Origin: an uncultured Fusicatenibacter sp.
GTDB taxonomy: Bacteria > Bacillota > Clostridia > Lachnospirales > Lachnospiraceae
NCBI GenBank assembly: GCA_902493585.1
Contig: CABUPZ010000060.1
Span: 1-14,297 of the forward strand
Direction of reading: 5' to 3'
DNA length: 14,297 nucleotides
The notes below the pieces were generated by a model. That model saw nothing but the letters and a program-made list of their open reading frames with translations, did no database searches and was not told the origin of the DNA. Position numbers and translations under genes: made by a program. The first letter of the stretch is position 1; every line of letters starts with the position of its first letter. Below, piece by piece: positions 1 through 6,001 of this stretch.

Positions 1-38
1 TTCCCTTGTTTCGGCTCATAAGGGCAAAAACAAGGGAA
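1..38. repeat. Perfect 11-bp inverted repeat at the window edge
   Basis: TTCCCTTGTTT at 1-11 is perfectly complementary to AAACAAGGGAA at 28-38, with a 16-nt loop. It could be the terminator hairpin of a gene lying to the left, but no T-run follows on the + strand, and the minus-strand continuation is outside the window. From 39 to 162 I see only AT-rich sequence. It contains a 9-nt direct repeat AGGTTTGAA at 47-55 and 97-105 and a weak inverted repeat AAATCT/AGATTT at 111-116/125-130. No convincing promoter hexamers were found. Confidence 0.5.
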
Positions 39-162
39 AATACATAAGGTTTGAACATTTAACAAGCGGTATGCCTTAAAAATACAGGGTTTATAGAGGT
101 TTGAATAGATAAATCTGAATTTGAAGATTTTTGGGGATTTGTTTTATGAGGGAGGAAAGTAG

Positions 163-697
163 ATGGAGTTTAAAGAAATCAAACAAAGTGCAGCTTGTGG
201 AGTACAGAAAATAACATCAGCCGCAACTGAAAAAGTAAAGAATAGCAGAGAACAATCGACAAAATTTGTTAATAGAGTTATGGATGTCAATGGTGATGGA
301 CAAATTGGCATTGAAGATGTTATTATTATGGGGCTTCGGGTTCCGGGGATATGCGTTGACTGGAAACGGTTTATCCGGTTGTGAAAAACATTGCCAAATG
401 GTTTGGAGTCAGAATGACGAAAGAGGTTTTTACAGGATTTTCAAACATGCAGTACCTGTAATCGGAGGCGTAATTGGATGTGGTCTGATCTATATGGCGT
501 TTGGTCCATGCTGTGAGAAGCTGAAACTGTCTTTACAGAATACAATGTTAAGCAATCCAGACTATGATCGCGAAAACGATCAGAAAACGGTGGTTGTCGT
601 ACAATCAAAACGGAAGAAACGGACGGATATAGAGCGAAAGAAGAGAACATACCGGAAAAATGATAGAAATGAAAATACAAAGGAGGAACAGACATGA
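163..697 (+). pseudogene. EcsC-like family gene, internally deleted and frameshifted
   Basis: The coding signal runs through three frames. From ATG 163 (ribosome site GGGAGGA at 150-156) the first frame gives a lysine-rich helix and then a calcium-loop-like motif DVNGDGQIGIED, followed by IIMGLRVPGI (to about 358). From about 360 to 440 a second frame reads YPVVKNIAKWFGVRMTKEVF. From 440 a third frame reads FKHAVPVIGGVIGCGL, then PCCEKLKLSLQNTMLSNP and a charged tail, ending at TGA 695-697. From memory, intact Lachnospiraceae relatives carry these same blocks in this order, with roughly 150 residues of EcsC-like domain between the first two. I therefore infer one internal deletion near 351-362 and loss of one T in the run at 438-441. 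The stop overlaps the next start (ATGA). No function is claimed for the remnant; family membership is from recollection of conserved strings. Confidence 0.7.
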
Positions 698-1326
698 ACA
701 GTCAGGAAGAAAAAGCACCTGAGAAAAAAAGGGGCAGCAGGCTGCTGAAGATTTACTTTTCTCAGAAGATAATGGGGATTTTATTAGGGCTTATAGTTAT
801 AGCGGTTCTTATATTTGGTATTTCCAGATATTTTTCTACAGAGAGCAAGACGGAAAAAATTGGTTTTGAGGATATCGGAGAACTTGCGACCCAGTCGGCA
901 TATGCTACAGAGGTTAATGTAACAGAGGCTTCAAGAGATTTGTTCGGAGTATCTATTCCATTTACTCAAAGCAAATACATTTACAGCTATGATGTAGAAC
1001 TGAAAGCAGGTTTTGATTTTGGAGAGATCGAGTGGAAATTGAGCGATCATAGAATTGAAGTCAGTCTGCCGGAAGCAAAAATTTTAAGCTGCGAAATCGA
1101 TTTGGATTCTTTAAAGATATACCATGAAGAAGAAAGCATTTTCCGCCAGGTTACTCTTGAGGAAAACAACGAAGCGCTGAAAATCCTAAAAGAAAATGCT
1201 GAGAATGACGCCGTTGCAAATGGCTTTCTTGAAAATGCCCGAAGCAACGCTGAGACAATCCTTACAGGATTTTTTGGCAATGTATACAACCTGGACGAGT
1301 ACGAAATCATATTTAAAGATAAATAG
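694..1326 (+). CDS. DUF4230 domain membrane-anchored protein
   Basis: This 210-residue protein begins at an ATG that overlaps the upstream stop by four bases (ATGA), behind AGGAGG at 681-686. Residues 1-23 are charged and cytoplasmic-like, about 26-46 form one hydrophobic span (GILLGLIVIAVLIFG), and the rest is predicted outside. The C-terminal region has the DUF4230 pattern: a YDVELKAGFDFGEIEW strand pair, then VSLPEAKILSCEIDLDSLKIY, then a helical tail. The family is widespread in Firmicutes and its role is not established. The overlap implies translational coupling to the upstream EcsC-like gene, so that gene's decay may alter expression here. The frame is intact and codon use resembles a functional gene. 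Confidence 0.75.
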   Translation: MNSQEEKAPEKKRGSRLLKIYFSQKIMGILLGLIVIAVLIFGISRYFSTESKTEKIGFEDIGELATQSAYATEVNVTEASRDLFGVSIPFTQSKYIYSYDVELKAGFDFGEIEWKLSDHRIEVSLPEAKILSCEIDLDSLKIYHEEESIFRQVTLEENNEALKILKENAENDAVANGFLENARSNAETILTGFFGNVYNLDEYEIIFKDK

Positions 1327-1337
1327 GAGATGAACCA

Positions 1338-1421
1338 ATGAAAAAGAAAATTATCCTGGCTCTCGGTATTCTTGCAGCAGCCATACTGTTATTTTATTTC
1401 GTTCTGTTTCTGACAGCATAG
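1338..1421 (+). CDS. 27-residue single-span membrane microprotein
   Basis: A short reading frame starts at ATG 1338, only 11 nt after the DUF4230 stop. Its ribosome site AGGAG (1325-1329) overlaps that stop codon and is 8 nt from the ATG. The product is MKKK followed by one uninterrupted hydrophobic helix (IILALGILAAAILLFYFVLFL), ending TA and a TAG at 1419-1421. The positive N-terminus and about 21 hydrophobic residues fit a single membrane segment with the N-terminus inside. It has no recognisable family. Position and coupling suggest it works with the DUF4230 protein, also a single-span protein; this is inference. A decayed longer gene is an alternative, but nothing downstream continues it. 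Confidence 0.6.
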   Translation: MKKKIILALGILAAAILLFYFVLFLTA

Positions 1422-1603
1422 ACTGCCATACATCAAAAAACAATTGAAGATTTTCACATCTACCCGTTACCACAGTGTAACATTTCCCTGTCACTCATCT
1501 AATAGAAATTCCCATTAGATAAAACGCGAAGCCATGCCCATCCGCCTCCCTTCCGCGGCCGTCCCCCGACATTATGAAACCTGCCGGAAAATAAAAGTAA
1601 ATA
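1422..1603. other. Non-coding gap before the RACo promoter
   Basis: No gene is visible. It holds a perfect 7-bp inverted repeat ATCTAAT/ATTAGAT (1497-1503 and 1514-1520, 10-nt loop), too AT-rich and without a T-run to be a good terminator. A short GC-rich patch follows at about 1533-1570. The end of the upstream operon therefore has no clear intrinsic terminator. Confidence 0.5.
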
Positions 1604-1632
1604 TTGCAAACCCATGTGAATTATGCTACACT
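1604..1632 (+). promoter_or_regulatory. Sigma-A promoter, extended -10, for the RACo operon
   Basis: TTGCAA (1604-1609) and TACACT (1627-1632) are separated by 17 nt. TG at 1624-1625 stands one base before the -10, giving an extended -10 TGC-TACACT. Transcription would start near 1639, giving a leader of about 100 nt before the ATG at 1740. Confidence 0.65.
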
Positions 1633-1670
1633 AATTTATGACAAAAAGATAACAATGATTTATAAAAACA

Positions 1671-1706
1671 CAGAATTCACAAATTCTGGTTACTGAATAC
1701 AGTAAC
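1671..1706 (+). promoter_or_regulatory. Two abutting perfect hairpins in the RACo leader
   Basis: CAGAATT-CACA-AATTCTG (1671-1688) is followed with no spacer by GTTACTG-AATA-CAGTAAC (1689-1706). Each has a 7-bp perfect stem and a 4-nt loop. They lie inside the predicted leader, about 32-67 nt after the likely start of transcription, and end 33 nt before the start codon. They could stack as RNA hairpins or serve as two protein operators in DNA. No U-run follows, so they are not intrinsic terminators, and they match no riboswitch class I know. Confidence 0.6.
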
Positions 1707-1739
1707 AACAAATCAGGAAAGACTGGAGAGAACAAAACG

Positions 1740-3671
1740 ATGTATAAGGTGACATTTCAATTCAACCAGGGTGACCCGGTCGTTACCTATGCGACAGAGG
1801 GAGAACGACTGCTGGAAGTAGCCCAGAAGAGCAATGTGGCCATTGATGCGCCGTGTTCAGGAAACGCATCCTGCGGAAAATGCCGGGTAAAGCTGCTTGA
1901 CGGAGAGCTGGATTCCAAAAAGACCAGACATATTTCAGAAGAAGAATACGCGGAAGGCTGGCGCCTTGCCTGTGTCAGCACGGTCTGCAGCGATGTGACG
2001 GTGGAGGTTCCGGATATTGCCTCCGCATACCAGAGCCGAATGAAGGTTGCAGATCTCAGCTCAAAAGAAGAAATTGAATTGTTTGAACGTATCAAAAATC
2101 AGGTGGAGGAAGCGGGGCTGGAGCTGAAAAACAGCATGAGGATCGTGTCTGTTTCCATGAACGCACCTACTCTGGATGATACGATGCCGGATAATGAAAG
2201 ATTGTCCTGGGCGCTGGAAGACGCGACGGGTCTGTCTGTGATCCGGATTCCATATTCCGTATTGAAAAAGCTGCCGGATGTGCTCCGTGCCAGCAATTTT
2301 TCTGTTCAGTGCGTCATCCGTGTGACAAAAAAAGATGTATTTGTCTATGACATTCTTCCGGCAGCAGAAAAAGCGGTTGCCGGAGGCCTGATCGTGGATA
2401 TCGGGACTACGACGGTGTCAGCCCTTCTGGTGGATATGATCTCAGGAGAAATTTTGGCAAAGGCGTCTGCCGGAAATGGACAGATCCGTTACGGTGCAGA
2501 CGTGATCAACCGTATCATTGAGTCTGCAAAGCCGGGCGGACAGAAACGGCTTCAGGATGCGATCGTAAAAGAAACGCTGAATCCGATGATCGCCAAAATG
2601 TGTGCCAGTGCAGGATTTTCCTGCCAGCATATTTACCGGATGGCGGTTGCAGGCAATACGACGATGGAACATCTGCTGATGGGGATCAACGCAGATCCGC
2701 TGCGTATGGAGCCGTACATTCCGACATTCTTTAAGACAAATTCCCTGTATGCGTCCGACATTGACATAGCGATCCATCCGGACGCACATATTATCGTGGC
2801 TCCCAACATCGGAAGCTATGTGGGCGGTGATATCACTGCCGGTACATTGGTCAGCATGATCTGGAACCGCCCGGAGATGTCCCTGCTGATCGACCTTGGC
2901 ACCAACGGCGAGCTGGTATTTGGAAATTCTGATTTCCTGATGAGTTGTGCATGTTCCGCCGGTCCTGCTTTTGAGGGCGGTGATATCAGCTGTGGGATGC
3001 GCGCCACAGACGGTGCCATCGAGGCATGTTCCATTGATCAGGAGACGATGGAGCCGACGTACCAGGTGATCGGTGAGGAAGGGCAGAAGCCTATTGGAAT
3101 CTGTGGTTCCGGTATCATCGATGTGATCGCGGAACTGTTCCGCTGCGGAATCATCAATCCAAAAGGAAAATTCATCCGTGAGGGCAGACGTATCCGCCAT
3201 GACAAATATGGAATGGGCAGTTATGTGCTGGCTTTTGAAGAAGAAGCGGGAAGCGTCCGGGATGTGGAGATCACGGAGGTGGATATCGACAACTTCATCC
3301 GTGCCAAGGGAGCGATCTTCTCGGCGATCCGTACGATGCTTTCTTCCCTGGATATGGATGTGTCCATGATCGATGATGTCTATGTTGCAGGCGGAATCGG
3401 CAGCGGCATTAATATGAAGCATGCGGTGACTATCGGGATGTTCCCGGATATTCCGCTGGAACGGTTCCATTATATCGGCAACTCGTCGCTGTCCGGCGCG
3501 TATGCCATGCTGATCTCCACCCAGGCGGAAAAGAAAACCTATGAGGTGGCGAGAAACATGACCTATCTGGAACTGTCCACCGTTCCCACGTATATGGATG
3601 AATTTGTGGCAGCATGTTTCCTGCCTCATACGGACACCACAATCTTTCCGTCCCTGGAACAGAATATATAA
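1740..3671 (+). CDS. RACo-like corrinoid activation protein (2Fe-2S, ASKHA/DUF4445)
   Basis: This 643-residue protein has the architecture of reductive activators of corrinoid proteins, which use ATP to drive reduction of inactive Co(II) to methyl-accepting Co(I). Residues 1-90 are a plant-type 2Fe-2S ferredoxin domain with ligands C39, C45, C48 (CSGNASCGKC) and C78 (RLACVS). A linker domain follows. The ASKHA (acetate and sugar kinase/Hsc70/actin) ATPase fold has phosphate loops DIGTTT at 220-225 and DLGTNGE at 385-391, with GNTTM near 305. The start has GGAG at 1725-1728, 11 nt upstream. Length is normal for the family. DUF3786 and the folate genes follow, supporting a one-carbon role, but no corrinoid protein or methyltransferase is in the window, so its partner is unknown. 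The fold assignment is secure; the exact substrate is not. Confidence 0.88.
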   Translation: MYKVTFQFNQGDPVVTYATEGERLLEVAQKSNVAIDAPCSGNASCGKCRVKLLDGELDSKKTRHISEEEYAEGWRLACVSTVCSDVTVEVPDIASAYQSRMKVADLSSKEEIELFERIKNQVEEAGLELKNSMRIVSVSMNAPTLDDTMPDNERLSWALEDATGLSVIRIPYSVLKKLPDVLRASNFSVQCVIRVTKKDVFVYDILPAAEKAVAGGLIVDIGTTTVSALLVDMISGEILAKASAGNGQIRYGADVINRIIESAKPGGQKRLQDAIVKETLNPMIAKMCASAGFSCQHIYRMAVAGNTTMEHLLMGINADPLRMEPYIPTFFKTNSLYASDIDIAIHPDAHIIVAPNIGSYVGGDITAGTLVSMIWNRPEMSLLIDLGTNGELVFGNSDFLMSCACSAGPAFEGGDISCGMRATDGAIEACSIDQETMEPTYQVIGEEGQKPIGICGSGIIDVIAELFRCGIINPKGKFIREGRRIRHDKYGMGSYVLAFEEEAGSVRDVEITEVDIDNFIRAKGAIFSAIRTMLSSLDMDVSMIDDVYVAGGIGSGINMKHAVTIGMFPDIPLERFHYIGNSSLSGAYAMLISTQAEKKTYEVARNMTYLELSTVPTYMDEFVAACFLPHTDTTIFPSLEQNI

Positions 3672-3679
3672 CAAGACAG

Positions 3680-3699
3680 CCGTTCAGCTGGCTGAACGG
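3680..3699 (+). repeat. Hairpin after the RACo gene, arms shared with 4433-4461
   Basis: CCGTTCAG-CTGG-CTGAACGG forms an 8-bp perfect stem with a 4-nt loop, 9 nt after the RACo stop. No T-run follows, so it is not a canonical terminator; transcription probably continues into the DUF3786 gene 37 nt further on. The 13-nt word CCGTTCAGCTGGC at 3680-3692 recurs exactly at 4449-4461, on the other side of the DUF3786 gene. Confidence 0.6.
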
Positions 3700-3736
3700 A
3701 TCTATCATAAGAAAAACAGAGAGGAATTTTGCAGCT

Positions 3737-4390
3737 ATGGGCATGGAAGTGAATTACGAAAAGGACAGTAAGGAAAGAATTCCTTTCGAACATTATCTGG
3801 AAGCATTTCGTCAGGCGGATCCGGAGAAAATTGCGGTGCGATGCGCCCTTCCGTATGATCCGGAGACCAAAACGTTCCAGGTCTGTCTGATGGGAGTGAC
3901 TTATACGGTCGCCTGGCCCTCCTATGAAATCATTCATGAGGAAGGAGACCAGACGGGATATTATCCGCTGGAGATAAAGGCAAACGCGAGGATCCTTCTT
4001 CTGCGTTACCTGACGGAAGGCGGAGCTGCACCTTCCACAGGGAAATTTCTCACTTATCGGGAAATTCCGTGGGGCGAGGTGTATTTCAAACAGTTTCAGG
4101 GCCGTTGCCTGTTTCGGCTGGCATTCGGCTTTGGAAATAAACTGCAGGTTTTCCGTGAAATCATGGAACGCGTCGGCGCGAAACCGATCAAGGCCGGCGA
4201 TGCGGGCTATGAGCTGGAATTTTTGAAAGGTCTGCAGGTGCAGCTGATCCTGTGGGAGGGGGATGACGAATTTCCGCCGTCCGCACAGATCCTTTTCTCT
4301 GACAATTTTCCGGTGGCTTTTACACAGGGAGAGGATATGGCTGTAGTTGGCGATGTAGTCAACGATATGTTAAAAGCGCTGAGCAAGTAA
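3737..4390 (+). CDS. DUF3786 domain protein
   Basis: This 217-residue soluble protein is assigned to DUF3786 from its pattern. An N-terminal helix (HYLEAFRQADPEKIA) is followed by YTVAWPSYEI, ILLLRYLTEGG, a W-G-E-V-Y-F block and FRLAFGFGNKL. The C-terminal strand pair has DDEFPPSAQILFSDNF, then a final helix. The biochemical role is unknown. It begins 66 nt after the RACo gene. I chose ATG 3737 because AGAGGAA (3720-3726) is about 10 nt upstream; an in-frame ATG at 3743 is possible, while longer forms reaching back into the RACo gene have no ribosome site. Next to a corrinoid activator it may assist corrinoid or iron-sulfur methyl transfer, but that is inference from position only. Confidence 0.75.
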   Translation: MGMEVNYEKDSKERIPFEHYLEAFRQADPEKIAVRCALPYDPETKTFQVCLMGVTYTVAWPSYEIIHEEGDQTGYYPLEIKANARILLLRYLTEGGAAPSTGKFLTYREIPWGEVYFKQFQGRCLFRLAFGFGNKLQVFREIMERVGAKPIKAGDAGYELEFLKGLQVQLILWEGDDEFPPSAQILFSDNFPVAFTQGEDMAVVGDVVNDMLKALSK

Positions 4391-4432
4391 AAAACATGGC
4401 AGGAAAGGTCATATCGTGCAACAGGAAGGAAA

Positions 4433-4482
4433 AGCTGAACGATTGCAACCGTTCAGCTGGCGGAACTGTTACGGACGGTTGC
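4433..4482 (+). repeat. Two mutually exclusive hairpins before the THF riboswitch
   Basis: Hairpin A pairs AGCTGAACG (4433-4441) with CGTTCAGCT (4450-4458), 9 bp with an 8-nt loop. Hairpin B pairs GCAACCGT (4445-4452) with ACGGTTGC (4475-4482), 8 bp, with a possible inner GTTC/GAAC pairing at 4451-4454/4463-4466. A and B share bases 4450-4452 and B's 5' arm uses A's loop, so they cannot form together. Neither has a U-run. The riboswitch aptamer starts 5 nt after hairpin B. Hairpin A's arms repeat those of the hairpin at 3680-3699. Confidence 0.5.
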
Positions 4483-4486
4483 CATA

Positions 4487-4583
4487 TAGTAGAGTAGGTA
4501 TTGCGCGTCAAGTGTCTCAAAGGATGGGAAGTTGCCTGAGAACGAAGGAGAGATTCCACGATGCAATGCCGCGTCCGCTACTG
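4487..4583 (+). promoter_or_regulatory. Tetrahydrofolate (THF) riboswitch aptamer
   Basis: This matches the class I THF riboswitch. P1 pairs AGTAG (4488-4492) with CTACT (4578-4582). P2 pairs GGTATTGC (4497-4504) with GCAATGCC (4563-4570), 8 bp with one G-U. The conserved core words GCGTCAAGTG (4505-4514), GGATGGGAAGTTG (4522-4534) and ACGAAGG (4542-4548) are present. P3 pairs TCTCA (4515-4519) with TGAGA (4537-4541). The aptamer binds reduced folates and here stands directly before folT, a folate transporter gene, as is usual for the class. No separate promoter was found just upstream, so it may be reached by read-through from the RACo operon. Confidence 0.9.
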
Positions 4584-4599
4584 CATTGAAAAGAGATAC

Positions 4600-4676
4600 A
4601 CGCTTCTTCTGGTGGTCGCTTTTGATGTGGTACTACTATACCTCACAAAGCTGTGCCTGCCGAAAGAAAGGAGCGT
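4600..4676 (+). promoter_or_regulatory. Probable expression platform: folT ribosome-site sequestration
   Basis: ACGCTTCTT (4600-4608) can pair over 9 continuous positions, one of them G-U, with AAGGAGCGT (4668-4676), which contains the folT ribosome site. There is no terminator with a U-run between aptamer and gene, so control is most likely at translation. CTTCTTC (4603-4609) can also pair with GAAGGAG (4544-4550) inside the aptamer's conserved core. That gives a possible switch: ligand-free aptamer holds the anti-site, ligand-bound aptamer releases it to mask the ribosome site. This mechanism is inferred from complementarity alone. Confidence 0.5.
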
Positions 4677-4684
4677 ATGCAAAT

Positions 4685-5242
4685 ATGCATCAGGAAACAA
4701 AAAGAAAGTGGTCTGCAAAGACCATCGTATTCATGGATTTTTTTGTCGCCATGAATATTGTACTTACCAGATTCTGCTCGATCGATCTGGGGCCGTTCCG
4801 GCTTGGGTTCGGTCCGGCGGCGACGATCATGTCCGGCCTTTGGCTTGGGCCGCTGGCGGGAGGGGTCGTCGGCATGGTGGCGGATCTCATCGGATGTCTG
4901 ATCGACGGTTATGCGGTAAATCCGCTGATTACGGTTTCAGCGATCCTATGGGGCGTTGTGCCGGGAGCGCTGGGGCTTCGTCTGGCAAAAGGAAGCGTAA
5001 AAAGAAAGACTGTGGGGATCTGTGTGTCCGTCGTTGCTGCGGCGGTGCTGTCCACCATTATCTTTAATACGGCGGGAATGGTATTGTTTCTGGGATACAA
5101 TCTCTATGCAATCCTTCCGGGACGTCTGATCCAGTTTGCGGTGATGACTCCGTTGCTGTGTGTGATCACGGTCAGCCTGTATCTGAGCCCGCTGACACAG
5201 ATTCTTGCAGGATATCTCAGAGAACGAAGAGCCAGAGCATAA
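4685..5242 (+). CDS. folT: FolT, folate-specific S component of an ECF transporter
   Basis: This 185-residue membrane protein binds folate and works with an energy-coupling module (EcfA, EcfA', EcfT) encoded elsewhere. It has five to six hydrophobic segments and the family pattern TRFCSIDLGPFRLGFGPAA, then GPLAGGVVGMVADLIGCLID and NPLITVSAILWGVVPG. The start at 4685 has AAAGGAG at 4667-4673. A longer in-frame opening from 4532 would translate the riboswitch itself and adds a nonsense-like Trp/Tyr/Cys-rich stretch, so I reject it. The THF riboswitch upstream indicates repression when reduced folate is plentiful. fchA and folD follow, so uptake and use of folate are grouped. Confidence 0.88.
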   Translation: MHQETKRKWSAKTIVFMDFFVAMNIVLTRFCSIDLGPFRLGFGPAATIMSGLWLGPLAGGVVGMVADLIGCLIDGYAVNPLITVSAILWGVVPGALGLRLAKGSVKRKTVGICVSVVAAAVLSTIIFNTAGMVLFLGYNLYAILPGRLIQFAVMTPLLCVITVSLYLSPLTQILAGYLRERRARA

Positions 5243-5251
5243 AAAAACAGG

Positions 5252-5285
5252 CAGACAAAAGAAACATGCGGAAGTTCCTTGTCTG
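5252..5285. repeat. Inverted repeat in the folT-fchA gap
   Basis: CAGACAA (5252-5258) is complementary to TTGTCTG (5279-5285), 7 bp around a 20-nt loop in which a few further pairs are possible. No T-run follows, so termination is unlikely. It may be a processing or stability hairpin, or an operator for fchA. A TATATT at 5313-5318 resembles a -10 box but has no -35 at proper distance. Confidence 0.3.
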
Positions 5286-5344
5286 TCGTTTATGTGTCTG
5301 ACGGCTTTGTACTATATTTTATGAAACTTATGGAGGATAGGTTT

Positions 5345-5977
5345 ATGGGTTTTTCAACAGTACCATGTGATGAATTTGTAACTGTACTTGCATCCAAAGC
5401 GCCGGTTCCGGGCGGCGGCGGTGCGTCTGCGCTGGTAGGCGCGGTGGGAACGGCTCTTGGAAATATGGTTGGTTCCCTGACTGTGGGAAAAAAGAAGTAC
5501 GCAGCGGTAGAAGAGGAGATGCAGGAACTGAAGGCAAAGGCAGATGTTCTGCAGAAAGAGCTGCTTCATCTGGTAGAGCGTGATGCGGAAGTATTTGAGC
5601 CGCTTTCCAAAGCGTATGGAATGCCGAAGGAGACCGAGGAGGAGAAGGCGGAAAAAGCCCGTGTGATGGAAGCGGCGCTGAAAGAAGCCTGTTCCGTTCC
5701 GATGGAGATCATGGAAAAATGCTGTGAAGCCATCGATTTGCTGGTAGAATTTGCAGCGAAAGGCTCGGTACTTGCCATCAGCGACGCTGGTGTTGGAGCC
5801 GCTTTCTGTAAGGCGGCCCTGGAAGGCGCGTCTCTGAATGTCTACATCAACACGAAGTCTATGGCAGACAAAGAGTATGCGGAAAGTTTGAATAAAAAAT
5901 GCGATGAGATGCTGGAAAAATACACCAAAATTGCAGAGGATGTATTCGAGAGCGTCCTTGGACGTTTAAAAGGCTGA
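5345..5977 (+). CDS. fchA: FchA, methenyl-THF cyclohydrolase (FTCD_C family)
   Basis: This 210-residue helical protein belongs to the formiminotransferase-cyclodeaminase C-terminal family and is expected to interconvert 5,10-methenyl-THF and 10-formyl-THF. The diagnostic N-terminal loop APVPGGGGASALVGAVG lies at residues 19-35, followed by ALGNMVGSLTVGKKKY. The C-terminal half has AISDAGVGAAFCKAALEGA. Length fits stand-alone FchA proteins. The start at 5345 is set by GGAGG (5332-5336), 8 nt upstream; ATGs at 5321 and 5330 lie before or within that ribosome site. folD starts 24 nt after the stop. Because the neighbouring FolD appears to lack cyclohydrolase residues, FchA likely carries that step. 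Confidence 0.88.
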   Translation: MGFSTVPCDEFVTVLASKAPVPGGGGASALVGAVGTALGNMVGSLTVGKKKYAAVEEEMQELKAKADVLQKELLHLVERDAEVFEPLSKAYGMPKETEEEKAEKARVMEAALKEACSVPMEIMEKCCEAIDLLVEFAAKGSVLAISDAGVGAAFCKAALEGASLNVYINTKSMADKEYAESLNKKCDEMLEKYTKIAEDVFESVLGRLKG

Positions 5978-6001
5978 GAGAAACTGGAGGAACATGGAAC
6001 A

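Noticed and set aside
2442..3674. 410-residue minus-strand open frame
   Set aside because: It is antisense to the RACo ATPase domain, whose motifs are intact. The translation is low in structure and His/Arg rich, typical of a shadow frame.
4532..4684. 51-residue N-terminal extension of FolT
   Set aside because: It would translate the THF aptamer, lacks a real ribosome site and is unlike any FolT. ATG 4685 has AAAGGAG upstream.
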